A stretch of 64,000 nucleotides of DNA from Methylococcales bacterium (GCA_026399075.1 JAPLRR010000077.1:111555-175554); one strand, 5' to 3'. Shown: positions 25,919-34,688, counted from the first letter of the stretch. Made by a program: numbers and translations. Notes: generated by a model from the sequence alone, not told the origin.

Positions 25919-26545
25919 ATGGATGTATTAACCCGCCGACAACGGGAAATTTTTAATTTTCTACGTGACAACACGGGCGGGTTTGCCTACCCGCCGAGTT
26001 TGGATGAACTGTGTGCGGCGCTGGGTATGGCCTCGCGCGGCTCATTGTACAAGCACATCATGGCCTTGATTGAGGCGGGTTTGGTGGAGCCTTTTACCGG
26101 CAATAAACAAGGCGGTGTCCGCCTTTGCGCAGCGGCGCAGATTGACGGGGACAACCCGGAACAAGGTTTGCCCTTTATCGGCATTATTGCCGCAGGCAAG
26201 CCGATTGAAGCCTTGGCAACCACGGACTATATGACTGTGCCGGATGCCCTAAAAACCAACAAGCCCTGCTATGTGTTGCAGGTTAAAGGTGACTCAATGA
26301 TAGATGCTGGCATTTTTGACGGTGACTGGGTGGTCATTGAACAACGTGATTATGCCAACAACGGTGAGATAGTGGTCGCCTTGATAGAAGATGCCGAAGC
26401 AACACTGAAATATATTGAGCAAAGCGCAACACAAGTGTTGTTGCTGCCAGCCAATACCACTATGACCGCGCTATCCTACCGCCCTGAGCAAGTTAAAATA
26501 CAAGGCGTGTTGGTTGGGCAAATGCGCAGTTATCGTTCCCATTAA
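25919..26545 (+). CDS. lexA: LexA-type SOS repressor (variant DNA-binding domain)
   Basis: Repressor of 208 residues. The N-terminal winged helix has the LexA start LTRRQREIFNFLRDN and a recognition region SLDELCAALGMASRGSLYKHIMALIEAG, which differs from the E. coli type. Self-cleavage parts are intact: Ala92-Gly93 (IAAGKPIEA), Ser126 in KGDSMIDAG and Lys163 in EATLKYIE. It is divergent from umuDC and is followed by a small ORF and a DnaQ-Cho nuclease, an SOS-like set. It may be a second, locus-specific LexA, because the chromosome is not fully visible here. Confidence 0.9.
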   Translation: MDVLTRRQREIFNFLRDNTGGFAYPPSLDELCAALGMASRGSLYKHIMALIEAGLVEPFTGNKQGGVRLCAAAQIDGDNPEQGLPFIGIIAAGKPIEALATTDYMTVPDALKTNKPCYVLQVKGDSMIDAGIFDGDWVVIEQRDYANNGEIVVALIEDAEATLKYIEQSATQVLLLPANTTMTALSYRPEQVKIQGVLVGQMRSYRSH

Positions 26546-26575
26546 ATACCATTATTTAAAACGAGGAGAGCCATT

Positions 26576-26710
26576 ATGCAACGTAAAATCCACATGCACG
26601 ACCAAGTGTTCAATAAAGTTGAGGACATCATGAACCACTACAAAAGAAACCCATTGGAAGATTTGGTGCGGATATTTAAACAATTGATGAAACAGGCATC
26701 GGTCATTTGA
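26576..26710 (+). CDS. 44-aa basic helical protein in the lexA operon
   Basis: A small ORF missing from the ORF track. Its ATG at 26576 has an excellent ribosome site (GAGGAG, 7 bases before). The product (MQRKIHMHDQ..., ending KQASVI) is 44 residues, basic, with no Cys and probably helical. It begins 30 bases after lexA and lies upstream of the DnaQ-Cho fusion gene, so it is probably SOS-induced with them. The sequence is not recognised. Confidence 0.6.
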   Translation: MQRKIHMHDQVFNKVEDIMNHYKRNPLEDLVRIFKQLMKQASVI

Positions 26711-26729
26711 TGATGCAGCCCTACCGCGA

Positions 26730-26773
26730 CCACCAACAAGTGGCTGATTTTGGCCTGATAACCTTGTTGGTGG
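26730..26773 (+). promoter_or_regulatory. hairpin just upstream of the dnaQ-cho fusion start
   Basis: CCACCAACAAG (26730-26740) pairs perfectly with CTTGTTGGTGG (26763-26773) around 22 bases and ends 16 bases before the TTG start of the nuclease gene. It has no T-tract, so it is more likely a translational or RNA-stability element than a terminator. A 24-codon ORF (26710-26784) runs through it and is probably incidental. Confidence 0.5.
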
Positions 26774-26789
26774 CGCTATCTTAAGCGCC

Positions 26790-28154
26790 TTGCCACGGTT
26801 GGCGTTTGTTGACCTGGAAACCACAGGTGCCAACGCGACAATAGACCGCATCACTGAAATCGGCGTGGTGCTGGTGGACGGGCAGGGCGTACAGGAGTGG
26901 AGCCAGCTAATCCAGCCACAAACACGTATTCCGGCCTTCATAGAGCAACTGACGGGTATCAGTAACGCAATGGTGGCTGATGCACCGTGTTTTGAACACA
27001 TTGCCGCAGAACTGGACACGCTGCTGCAAGGCTGTTTGTTTATTGCCCACAATGCCCGTTTTGATTATGGCTTCTTAAAAAATGAATTTAAACGCGTAGG
27101 GATTAACTTTAGGCCGACGGTTTTGTGTACGGTCAAATTATCCAGGGCTTTGTTTCCTGAATATCGGCACCACAACCTTGATAGTCTGATTACCCGCCAT
27201 GGCTTGATAGTGACAGCCCGACACCGGGCGTTGGGGGATGCCCAGCTGATACATCAGTTTTGGCAACAGCTCCATGTGACATTCGATGCTACCGTAATCG
27301 CTGAAACCGTACAAAAGCTGATAGGGCGCTCTAGCTTGCCTTCCCATATCGACCGCTCCCTGATAGACGATTTGCCGGAATCCCCCGGCGTGTATTTGTT
27401 CTACGGCGAAAACGGTTTGCCGCTGTATATCGGCAAAAGCATCAATATCCGGCAACGGGTCTTGGCGCATTTTTCAGCTGACCACAGCCACGGTAAAGAA
27501 ATGAGCTTGTCACAGCAACTGCGCCGCATCGACTGGATAGAAACAGCCGGTGAATTGGGTGCATTGTTGATGGAGGCAAAGCTGATAAAAACCTTGCAAC
27601 CCACCCATAACCACCGTTTACGGCGTAAAAATGCCTTGTGTGCCTGGCAATTGCAACAGCAAGCCGAACAATTGCGCCCGGTATTGGTGTGGGCTGATGA
27701 ATTGGGTTTTGGGGTGCAAGACAACTTATACGGGCTTTACCCCAACCAACGTGATGCACAAAAGGCGTTGCACAGCATTGCCGAACAAAACCAATTGTGC
27801 CTAGGGGCCTTGGGTCTGGAAAAGACCGCTAAAGGGCGGCCTTGTTTTGCCCGGCAATTAAAAAAATGCCACGGTGCTTGTGTTGGTTTGGAAGCGCCAC
27901 TGGCCCATTCCGCGCGTTTGTTGGTGGCAATGGACAAGCTCAAAATCGCCACCTGGCCGTATCAAGGCGCGGTGGGCATACAAGAAGGCAGTGATTTACA
28001 CATTATCGACCATTGGTGTTACTTGGGCACGGCCAAACAGGAGGCAGACGTGCACGATGTGATGGCTGCCAGCCGCCCAAGTTTTGATAAGGACACCTAC
28101 GCCATACTGAGCAAGGCGTTAAAGAAACTGGGTCGTGTGGTGACGATTGCTTAG
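26790..28154 (+). CDS. DnaQ-like 3'-5' exonuclease fused to Cho/UvrC-type GIY-YIG nuclease
   Basis: Two nucleases in one 454-residue chain. The N-terminal DEDDh exonuclease has FVDLETTGANATIDRITEIGVV (Exo I), AHNARFDYGFLKNEF (Exo II) and RHRALGDAQLIHQF (Exo III His/Asp). The second half begins SPGVYLFYGENGLPLYIGKSINIRQRVLAHF, a GIY-YIG domain as in UvrC and Cho, and includes EAKLIKTLQPTHN. A CARQ-like Cys segment (CFARQLKKCHGACVG) follows. Such fusions are known and are annotated as excinuclease Cho in several bacteria. The TTG start directly gives the exonuclease strand. Position after lexA suggests SOS-regulated repair. Confidence 0.9.
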   Translation: MPRLAFVDLETTGANATIDRITEIGVVLVDGQGVQEWSQLIQPQTRIPAFIEQLTGISNAMVADAPCFEHIAAELDTLLQGCLFIAHNARFDYGFLKNEFKRVGINFRPTVLCTVKLSRALFPEYRHHNLDSLITRHGLIVTARHRALGDAQLIHQFWQQLHVTFDATVIAETVQKLIGRSSLPSHIDRSLIDDLPESPGVYLFYGENGLPLYIGKSINIRQRVLAHFSADHSHGKEMSLSQQLRRIDWIETAGELGALLMEAKLIKTLQPTHNHRLRRKNALCAWQLQQQAEQLRPVLVWADELGFGVQDNLYGLYPNQRDAQKALHSIAEQNQLCLGALGLEKTAKGRPCFARQLKKCHGACVGLEAPLAHSARLLVAMDKLKIATWPYQGAVGIQEGSDLHIIDHWCYLGTAKQEADVHDVMAASRPSFDKDTYAILSKALKKLGRVVTIA

Positions 28155-28224
28155 TGGCGGTAGCAACGCCAAAATGTTTGGCATGAGGTTGTGTAAACCC
28201 TATCCCGTGTATTCTGTAAAATAA

Positions 28225-28260
28225 GGCCGATCCTATGTATTGATGGTTTAACAATCGGCC
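28225..28260. terminator. possible hairpin between convergent genes
   Basis: GGCCGAT (28225-28231) and ATCGGCC (28254-28260) form a 7-bp inverted repeat around 22 bases, between the convergent nuclease and barrel genes. The stem is short and has no T-tract. Confidence 0.35.
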
Positions 28261-28277
28261 CCATTTATTGCAATGCC

Positions 28278-28955
28278 TTAAAATCCAATCCTGATGCCAG
28301 CAACTGCTTGATGGTCGCCGACCGAATAATGTACGCCGCTGAAGGTTGATGAATCAGGGGAGAGGGTAGTATCAGCGCCACCAAAATAGCGGTATTTTAA
28401 ATCAAAGCTAATCCGGTCATCCAGCTTGTAATTAACGCCTGCGCCCACTTGCCAAGCAAAATCCAGATCATTTGACAAATCGACATTATTTGATTTTAAA
28501 CTCAAATGATACCCACCCAAGCCACCGGTTAGAAAAGGGGTGAAAGCGCTGCTGTTTTTAAAATCGTAATAGCCATTGACTAAAAACGCCATGCGTTCCC
28601 GTTGTCCGTTAAGCTTACCTGAATTATGGTAATAATAACTTCCCGAGGTGAATGTTTCATTATAGCTATTTCTGTCATTGCCTTGATATAAACCTTCAAA
28701 TTCCACACGGAAAGGCTCGGCAATCCGATAACCTAATGCGATACTTGCCACGTAACCAGGGTCATAATCCTCCTTACTTGAATAGGAGTCGCAGCCAAAA
28801 CTATAGCAGCGGGATTCACTCCGTTTATAGTCTGTTGCAAAGGCCGCACCAGCATTAAATTGGACATAGGCTTTGTGCTCATCTGCGATGGCAGAAGCAG
28901 AAATCAGCAGGCCAGCAATCAGCCAGGCAGATTGGGGTTTTAGTAAAGGATACAT
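28278..28955 (-). CDS. outer-membrane beta-barrel protein (OmpA/OmpX-like porin fold)
   Basis: Exported protein of 225 residues. I start it at MYPLLKPQSAW, which has a GGAG ribosome site and a signal peptide ending in ASAIADE; the track ORF adds 52 unlikely residues. The mature part has alternating strands (VASIALGYRIAEPFRVEFEGLYQG, FAWQVGAGVNYKLDDRISFDLKYRYFGG) and ends HQAVAGIRIGF, a typical barrel terminus with final Phe. An early pair of cysteines (CYSFGC) is unusual and may be a loop disulfide. It belongs to the outer-membrane beta-barrel family; function unknown. Confidence 0.85.
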   Translation of the reverse strand: MYPLLKPQSAWLIAGLLISASAIADEHKAYVQFNAGAAFATDYKRSESRCYSFGCDSYSSKEDYDPGYVASIALGYRIAEPFRVEFEGLYQGNDRNSYNETFTSGSYYYHNSGKLNGQRERMAFLVNGYYDFKNSSAFTPFLTGGLGGYHLSLKSNNVDLSNDLDFAWQVGAGVNYKLDDRISFDLKYRYFGGADTTLSPDSSTFSGVHYSVGDHQAVAGIRIGF

Positions 28956-29681
28956 AGCTTGCTCCAAAGATTGGGATGGTAAGAATTTACCTAAAAGGAG
29001 CATGCCGCCACGAAGATGACGATGAATACGACGTAAAATCAACGAATGATTACTTGCTGCGCTGGAAAAGCTTGCACCCAAAAGCCGGCTGCAAAAACGG
29101 TAACTTCTCAATATTGGCAGGATAAAGACCTGCGAGGTTTATAAAACCTCGCAGGTCTGCCGCTATTGCTTGCCTACAACTAATGAGAAGTTACCAAAAA
29201 CGCAAGTAAATCATTGAAAATATGGGTGTCCATTGTGTTCTACGTGGTTGTGCCGCTAAATTTAGGATTAACTGTGCTGAACAATCCGGGTTTCCGTAGG
29301 CTGATAGTGCCTTGCTGTTTGTTTTTTTATTAGGCATGTAAAAGTCCGGCGCCAGTCCAGCCGCGACAGTATGCGGGGCGAGGATGAACGGGGGCTGAAT
29401 GGGAAAAGGATTAAACCGAGAATACAGCAAGCCGTTGTCCCGATGTGGCAAAGTGGAATCGGGGATTTATTGGTATAGCGCTATTGCGGTTGAGCGTGTG
29501 AATATTGAAACCAGCGGTGAGGCCAATCCAGAAGCCGTGTTGGGTGTGGTTCCGTGAATGCTAGATGATTGAGGTTACAAGGCCAACTGGATTTTAAAGG
29601 CTTCAAAATTCAGTTGGCCTAAAATGGATGTCGCACGGTAAAATGGCATCCTTAGTTCATCCACTGTACAGGAAAATTGTG
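28956..29681. other. gene-poor spacer with a MITE-like repeat and a coding remnant
   Basis: There is no supported gene in 726 bases. It holds the inverted-repeat element at 29099-29195. Near 29455-29557 a plus-strand stretch reads GIYWYSAIAVERVNIETSGE up to a stop, which looks like the tail of a lost gene but matches no family I can name. The 86-aa minus-strand ORF in the track has no ribosome site and overlaps the repeat. Confidence 0.4.
29099..29195. repeat. MITE-like 97-bp element with nested inverted repeats
   Basis: The ends GGTAACTTCTCA (29099-29110) and TGAGAAGTTACC (29184-29195) are perfect 12-bp inverted repeats. Inside is a perfect 15-bp stem, AGACCTGCGAGGTTT (29126-29140) with AAACCTCGCAGGTCT (29144-29158). 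AAAAAC is found directly outside both ends and may be a 6-bp target duplication. There is no coding capacity, so it would be a non-autonomous element. Confidence 0.7.
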
Positions 29682-29858
29682 ATGCAAGCTGTTGATGCAC
29701 CTACCTGCGAAAACTCTGAATTTTTCCAAACCACCAAAGAACAACGCGCTCAGCTGTTGATAAAAGCCAATATCCTTGATAAGGACGGCTATTATGTGGA
29801 GCGTTTTTTTTCGGCGGAAACCATCAAAAAAGATAAGGCCAAACGCCAGGACAAATAA
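29682..29858 (+). CDS. small upstream partner of ART-like toxin, putative antitoxin
   Basis: A 58-residue acidic-basic protein. I use the ATG at 29682 (MQAVDAPTCENSEFF) because AGGAAAATTGTG precedes it; the track ORF adds 18 residues without a ribosome site. The product has a helical middle (TTKEQRAQLLIKANILDKDG) and a lysine-rich tail. It ends two bases before the start of a gene with ADP-ribosyltransferase motifs. The small-gene-first arrangement and near overlap resemble a toxin-antitoxin operon. The sequence itself matches no antitoxin family that I recognise. Confidence 0.6.
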   Translation: MQAVDAPTCENSEFFQTTKEQRAQLLIKANILDKDGYYVERFFSAETIKKDKAKRQDK

Positions 29859-29860
29859 GC

Positions 29861-30457
29861 TTGTATTCATCAAAACCAGCCTATGTTTTTGGTTTTCATG
29901 GTCTTGAAGAAGAAGCTGGCAAAAAAATTTTAATGGGCGAAGACACTTTGCGTCATAGCACAAACAGCTATGATTGGCTTGGTCACGGTGTTTATTTCTG
30001 GGAAAACAGCTACGAACGCGCTTGGCAATTTGCTAATGAGAAGCGCAACCCAAAAATTGAAAAGCCTTTTGTGCTAGGTGCTATCATTGACCTTGGCGTT
30101 TGTTTTGACCTTCTTGATAAGAAGTGGCTGGATTTTCTGGGTAAGGCTTATCTTGATATGGAAATCGCCTTGTTCGAGGCGGGCAAAGATTTACCTAGCA
30201 ATACTTCTTTCAATCAAAATGATTTTGATTTCAAAAAGCGCGAGCTTGATTGCGCGGTAATCCGTTATGCGGTTTTGTTAGCCCAAGAAGAACAAGGCAT
30301 AAGCTTCGATTCTGTCAGGGCGGCTTTTTGGGAAGGTGAGGAACTGTATCCCAATGCGGGATTTAAAACCCATAATCACATTCAACTATCCGTAATAAAT
30401 CCAAACGGCATTAAAGGGCTGTTTATGCCTAGCGAAAAAGTTGATTCGGGTAGGTAA
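29861..30457 (+). CDS. PARP-like ADP-ribosyltransferase-fold protein, putative toxin
   Basis: A 198-residue protein. FGFHG (His13) and YDWLGHGVYFWENSYERAWQFA (Tyr45) follow the H-Y pattern of PARP-type ADP-ribosyltransferases, in which HG is followed by an LGKGIYFA-like strand and a helix with Ala. The third acid is not assigned; candidates lie in the C-terminal third (AFWEGEELYPNAGF). The start is TTG with AGGA upstream, next to a 58-aa gene. I infer an NAD-dependent toxin that modifies a cellular target. This protein group is usually annotated as hypothetical, so activity is unproven. Confidence 0.65.
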   Translation: MYSSKPAYVFGFHGLEEEAGKKILMGEDTLRHSTNSYDWLGHGVYFWENSYERAWQFANEKRNPKIEKPFVLGAIIDLGVCFDLLDKKWLDFLGKAYLDMEIALFEAGKDLPSNTSFNQNDFDFKKRELDCAVIRYAVLLAQEEQGISFDSVRAAFWEGEELYPNAGFKTHNHIQLSVINPNGIKGLFMPSEKVDSGR

Positions 30458-30577
30458 GGCCATTTGAGGCTTGTTGTGTAGCGGAGATTTTCTTAATGGC
30501 GGGTGTTCTGTGGTGCTTGCTGGTTAAAGTGTTATCATCAGCCTGATTACGGTCTGGTTTTAAACTGGCAGGACGTA

Positions 30578-30628
30578 AGAGACGCGATAAATCGCGTCTC
30601 TACAAGAGGCGGCGGGCATAATCCCGCC
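30578..30628. repeat. two tandem hairpins after the ART-like gene
   Basis: AGAGACGCGAT pairs with ATCGCGTCTCT (30578-30601, 2-nt loop), then GGCGGG pairs with CCCGCC (30611-30628). The first resembles the dispersed GTAGAGACGCGAT type of intergenic repeat. They may also act as a terminator between the convergent ART-like and typA genes. Confidence 0.6.
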
Positions 30629-30652
30629 ACCCTAGTCACCCAACGTTAATCC

Positions 30653-32464
30653 TTAGCTTTTAGCCGCCCGTTTCCGTTCGTTTTCAGTCAACAGCTTCTT
30701 ACGCAAGCGGATAGACTTGGGGGTGACTTCCACCAACTCATCTTCAGAAATAAATTCTAACGCTTGCTCTAAAGTGAGTTTTTGGATGCGTGCCAACACC
30801 AAGCTTTCGTCGGTGCCGGAGGCGCGGACGTTAGTTAGCTGTTTGGGTTTGCAAGGGTTGACGCACAAGTCGTTAGTGCGGGAATGCAAACCGACTAACA
30901 TGCCTTCGTAGACTTCGTCGCCATTGACCAACAGCAATTCGCCACGTTCTTGCAAAGGATGCAATGAATAAGTCACGGCTTTGCCGGCGACCATGGAAAT
31001 CATAACGCCGCGCATACGGTTGCCGACTTCGCCGGCTTTCATTGGGCCGTAATGGTCAAATACATGGTAGAGTAAACCGGAACCTGAGGTGGCGGTCATA
31101 AATTCGGTTTGGAAGCCGATCAGGCCGCGTGACGGCATCATGTATTCCAAGCGGATGCGGCCTTTGCCATCGGGTACCATGTTGGTGAGGTCGCCTTTGC
31201 GGTCACCCAGTTTTTCCATGATCGTGCCTTGGTGTTCTTCTTCCACCTCGATTGTGACCATTTCAAAGGGTTCGCATTTTTTGCCGTCAATTTCCTTGAT
31301 GATAACTTCAGGGCGTGACACGCCCATTTCAAAGCCTTCACGGCGCATGTTTTCAATCAACACCGACAAATGCAATTCACCACGGCCTGAGACTTTAAAT
31401 TTGTCTGGGTCGCCAGTGTCTTCGACTTTTAAGGCGACGTTATGTTGCAGTTCTTTTTCCAGACGGTCACGGATTTGGCGGGTGGTGACAAATTTGCCTT
31501 CTTTGCCCGCAAACGGTGAGTTGTTGACTTGGAAAGTCATGGTCACAGTCGGTTCATCCACTGATAAAGGCGGCATGATTTCGACGCTGTCGGGGTGGCA
31601 TATCGTGTCGGAAATTTCCAGTTTTTCGATACCTGCGAAGGCGATGATGTCACCTGCACGCGCTTCAGCGACTTCGACGCGCTCTAGGCCATGGAAGCCG
31701 TAAATTTGCAGCATACGGCACTTGCGTTCCACGCCTTCGCGGTTGACGACCACTAAAGGTTGGTTGGGCTTAATGGTGCCGCGTTGGATGCGGCCTATGC
31801 CGATAACGCCAACATAAGTGTTGTAGTCTAAGCTGGACACTTGCATTTGGAACGGGCCGTCGATGTTAACCGGTGGTGGGCTAACTTTGGCGACGATGGT
31901 TTCAAATAGCGGGGTCATGTCACCGCCAGTGATGTTGTGTTCCAAGCCAGCATAGCCATTGATCGCGGAGGCATAAACAATCGGGAAATCCAGCTGTTCG
32001 TCAGTTGCTCCCAAGCGGTCGAACAAATCAAAGGTTTGGTCTACCACCCAATCAGGGCGTGCGCCTGGGCGGTCAATTTTGTTGATGACGACGATGGGTT
32101 TTAAGCCTAAGGCAAAGGCTTTTTGGGTGACGAAACGGGTTTGTGGCATCGGGCCGTCTACGGCATCAACCAGCAATAGCACTGAATCGACCATCGACAA
32201 TACGCGTTCGACTTCGCCGCCAAAATCAGCATGGCCTGGGGTGTCCACAATGTTGATGTGGTAGCCGTTCCAATCCAGTGCGGTGTTTTTGGCCAGAATT
32301 GTGATGCCACGCTCTTTTTCAATATCGTTGGAGTCCATGATACGTTCAGTCACTTTGGTGTGGGCGGCGAACGTACCTGACTGTTGCAATAATTTGTCAA
32401 CCAAGGTCGTCTTACCATGGTCAACGTGGGCAATAATGGCGATGTTTCTTAATTTTTCAATCAC
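30653..32464 (-). CDS. typA: ribosome-associated GTPase TypA/BipA
   Basis: Translational GTPase of the elongation factor superfamily, 603 residues, involved in 50S assembly and stress or cold growth. G1 is [17 protein letters not shown] (about 9-25), G2 is [13 protein letters not shown]3 is [15 protein letters not shown] and G4 is [10 protein letters not shown]. The domain typical of TypA contains [21 protein letters not shown], and the unique C-terminal domain has [11 protein letters not shown] and the HSRTNDL stretch. It stands alone, convergent with the ART-like gene. Confidence 0.97.
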   Translation of the reverse strand: MIEKLRNIAIIAHVDHGKTTLVDKLLQQSGTFAAHTKVTERIMDSNDIEKERGITILAKNTALDWNGYHINIVDTPGHADFGGEVERVLSMVDSVLLLVDAVDGPMPQTRFVTQKAFALGLKPIVVINKIDRPGARPDWVVDQTFDLFDRLGATDEQLDFPIVYASAINGYAGLEHNITGGDMTPLFETIVAKVSPPPVNIDGPFQMQVSSLDYNTYVGVIGIGRIQRGTIKPNQPLVVVNREGVERKCRMLQIYGFHGLERVEVAEARAGDIIAFAGIEKLEISDTICHPDSVEIMPPLSVDEPTVTMTFQVNNSPFAGKEGKFVTTRQIRDRLEKELQHNVALKVEDTGDPDKFKVSGRGELHLSVLIENMRREGFEMGVSRPEVIIKEIDGKKCEPFEMVTIEVEEEHQGTIMEKLGDRKGDLTNMVPDGKGRIRLEYMMPSRGLIGFQTEFMTATSGSGLLYHVFDHYGPMKAGEVGNRMRGVMISMVAGKAVTYSLHPLQERGELLLVNGDEVYEGMLVGLHSRTNDLCVNPCKPKQLTNVRASGTDESLVLARIQKLTLEQALEFISEDELVEVTPKSIRLRKKLLTENERKRAAKS

Positions 32465-32699
32465 TTTGTGTACTCTAAGGGTTTAATAAAATAGGTTTAA
32501 GGGCGGTTTGGCCACTTGGGTGGCAGGATGCCTTGCTAGGGGCCTCGCCGCATAAGGTTATATAAGTAAAGTATCTGGGCAGTTGTGGAGGCCGCACTTT
32601 TGGGGTGGATGCGCGTAAAGTCACCTTTAAACGCCAGCCAATCAATTAAGGCGGCAGCAATCCCTTAAGGCCGTTGTACCTTGCAAAGGTGGGGCTTGT

Positions 32700-33092
32700 T
32701 TAACTTTGCTGCCAAGGCAGGCCACAAAACCGCCAACCACTCAGCTTGCCCCGGTGTTTTTGGGTATCTAGTGCGCCTTCAAATCCATCCAGGATATTGA
32801 TGGGCCGTAGATAACCGGCTGCTTGTAATGCGGCCGCCGCGTCTAAAGAGCGTTGTCCGCTACGGCACAGCAATAATATAGGCGCGGTTTTGTCGCTGAC
32901 GAGGTGTTGGACTTCGGTGACAAAGTTTGGGTTTAACTGCATGTTAGGGGCTTCTTTCCAAGCAATATGCACGGCGCCTAGCGGATGCCCGACAAAACTG
33001 TGTTCCATTTTTGTCCGCACATCGACCAGTACGGCATGTGGGTTTTCTTGTAACAAAGCCCAGGCTTCGGCGGGTGTTAAGTTTTCTATCAT
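32700..33092 (-). CDS. rhodanese-domain protein
   Basis: Single-domain rhodanese of 130 residues when started at MIENLTPAEAWALL, whose ATG overlaps the stop of the upstream methyltransferase gene (ATGA); the track start is four codons earlier. The active-site loop is LLLCRSGQRSLDAAAAL with the catalytic Cys. VLVDVRTKMEHSFVGHPLGAVHI is the conserved N-terminal block. It probably transfers sulfur, but the acceptor is unknown. The tail GKLSGWRFCGLPW is typical of GlpE-like small rhodaneses in Proteobacteria. Confidence 0.88.
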   Translation of the reverse strand: MIENLTPAEAWALLQENPHAVLVDVRTKMEHSFVGHPLGAVHIAWKEAPNMQLNPNFVTEVQHLVSDKTAPILLLCRSGQRSLDAAAALQAAGYLRPINILDGFEGALDTQKHRGKLSGWRFCGLPWQQS

Positions 33093-33679
33093 TGGGTAAA
33101 CCATTGGTGTCGTTTTTGACCGATAAACTGGGCTTCATTCCTTAAACCTTGTTGTTTATTGCCGAGCAGTGCGTTTTCTTGGTAAAAAACCACTCTTAAC
33201 GGCGAGAACAGTGTCAGCAGCTCGTTTTCAGTCAATAGGTAATCGGGGTTGTTAGGGGGGCTAGGCGTGGCTTTTTCTTGGGTAAAAGTTTGATAAAAAA
33301 GCAATCCATCCGGTTTAAGTGCATCTATTATCGCATCACTTAAGCCACGGTCAAGAAATCGGCTTACAACAATGACATCAAAGCCTAATCCAGCAAAACT
33401 ATCGGGGCTGATATTTTGCTGGCAAGCGCTGACATTCAGCCCCCTGTGGCGCGAATAAGCGTTGAGCTTATTGATGGCGACAGTTGAAATATCCCAGGCA
33501 GTCACCGCCAAGTGCTGTTGGGCCAAAAAAACCGCATTAGCGCCTAAGCCGCAGGCCAAATCCAGCGCCGTGCCATTTTCCGGCAACAAAAAGCGGTGTT
33601 CGGCCAATACTGCCACTGCGGGATAGTCGTCTGGGCCAAGCAGGCTATAGTGCAAGTCCCAACGGCTGGCAGTATCCAC
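33089..33679 (-). CDS. TehB-like SAM-dependent methyltransferase
   Basis: Class I methyltransferase of 196 residues. Motif I is ALDLACGLGANAVFLAQ, followed by VTAWDISTVAINKLNAY; DVIVVSRFLDRGLSDAIIDALKPDGLLFYQTF is the post-I and motif III region. It resembles the TehB/tellurite-resistance family that methylates metalloids or small thiols. The GTG start shares one base with the LysR stop codon, and its own stop overlaps the rhodanese ATG, so the three genes form a tightly packed operon. Substrate not known. Confidence 0.84.
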   Translation of the reverse strand: MDTASRWDLHYSLLGPDDYPAVAVLAEHRFLLPENGTALDLACGLGANAVFLAQQHLAVTAWDISTVAINKLNAYSRHRGLNVSACQQNISPDSFAGLGFDVIVVSRFLDRGLSDAIIDALKPDGLLFYQTFTQEKATPSPPNNPDYLLTENELLTLFSPLRVVFYQENALLGNKQQGLRNEAQFIGQKRHQWFTQ

Positions 33680-34587
33680 TATTCAGTCCCTGGCATACTT
33701 ACCCGATGTTCCAGCCATGCCTGCAAAAAATCCATAAAACTTTTGACTTTGGCCGATAAATATTTTCGGTGCGGATAGACCGCATGTATATCTAATGGGG
33801 GGAGTGGGTAGTTTTCCAAAACCACTTTAAGCGTGCCGTTTTCTATATCTTTGCCAACGATATAAGTGGGTAGCATGACCAATCCTAAGCCATTAATGGC
33901 CGCAATACGGATGGGATAGGCCGAGTTGGTCTGCATCCTGCCTGAAACTGTGACCACTTTGTAGCCGGATTCGCTTTTAAATTGCCATTTATTGCGGGGC
34001 GCTATCGCCCAATTGACCAAGCAACTGTGTCCTGCCAAGTCTTCAGGTGTTTTGGGTATGCCATGTTTTTGCAAATAATCGGGTGAGCCGCAGACTACCA
34101 ATGAGGAACTGGCCAGTTTTCGGGCCACCATGCTGGTGTCATCTAAGGCACCCAAGAAAATGGCGACATCAATGCCTTCGTCAATCAAATCACCAGGACT
34201 GCCTTGTAAAATCATTTCAACGGTTAAATCGGGGTGCAGTTTTAAGAACTCTGCCACGGCACGCGCAATGTGGGTGGCCCCGATAGCAGGTGGCGCACTG
34301 ATTTTTAGTAGCCCCCTGGGTTCAGTCTGCAAATGGGTGACGGCAATTTCCATTTCTTCAACGTCATGCAGCACCTGCTGGCAGCGTTCAAGATAGGAAA
34401 TGCCGACATCGGTCAAGCTTAAGCTGCGGGTGGTACGGTTAATCAAGCGTGTCCCCAGGCTGCCTTCAAGCTGCATAATATGTTTGGTGGCCATTGCCCT
34501 GGAAATGCCCAATTCACGCGCCCCCCCGGCAAAACTTCCGGCCCTGGCAACACGGACGAAAACGGTCATGCTCGTTAATTTATCCAT
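33679..34587 (-). CDS. LysR-family transcriptional regulator
   Basis: LysR-type regulator of 302 residues. The N-terminal winged helix is MDKLTSMTVFVRVARAGSFAGGARELGISRAMATKHIMQLEGSLGTRLINRTTRSLSLTDVG, and an effector domain of about 200 residues follows (ISAPPAIGATHIARAVAEFLKLHPDL). It heads the LysR-methyltransferase-rhodanese operon and is divergent from a 50-aa membrane protein gene. A TTTC-N7-GAAA dyad in the intergenic region could be its binding site. The effector is unknown. Confidence 0.92.
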   Translation of the reverse strand: MDKLTSMTVFVRVARAGSFAGGARELGISRAMATKHIMQLEGSLGTRLINRTTRSLSLTDVGISYLERCQQVLHDVEEMEIAVTHLQTEPRGLLKISAPPAIGATHIARAVAEFLKLHPDLTVEMILQGSPGDLIDEGIDVAIFLGALDDTSMVARKLASSSLVVCGSPDYLQKHGIPKTPEDLAGHSCLVNWAIAPRNKWQFKSESGYKVVTVSGRMQTNSAYPIRIAAINGLGLVMLPTYIVGKDIENGTLKVVLENYPLPPLDIHAVYPHRKYLSAKVKSFMDFLQAWLEHRVSMPGTE

Positions 34588-34688
34588 TTAAACCTCGCTA
34601 TTTGGATTGCAAGGCGGCCTGTTGGACATTAGCCTTAAGCCTTGCGTTCTGTTTACATTTAGCCAATAAAAACCTTGACTTTTATAGA

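Noticed and set aside
26710-26784. 24-codon ORF overlapping the stop of the 44-aa gene
   Set aside because: It is made largely of the arms of a stem-loop, so its open frame is probably incidental.
26552-27052. 166-aa minus-strand ORF opposite the DnaQ-Cho gene
   Set aside because: It is a shadow of the coding strand, rich in Ser and Cys, and conflicts with the strongly supported exonuclease frame.
29191-29451. 86-aa minus-strand ORF in the spacer
   Set aside because: It has no ribosome site and no family resemblance, and its 3' end runs into the inverted repeat element.
29455-29557. Plus-strand stretch reading GIYWYSAIAVERVNIETSGE
   Set aside because: It looks like a gene tail but has no start, no partner upstream and no family I can name, so it is not listed as a gene.
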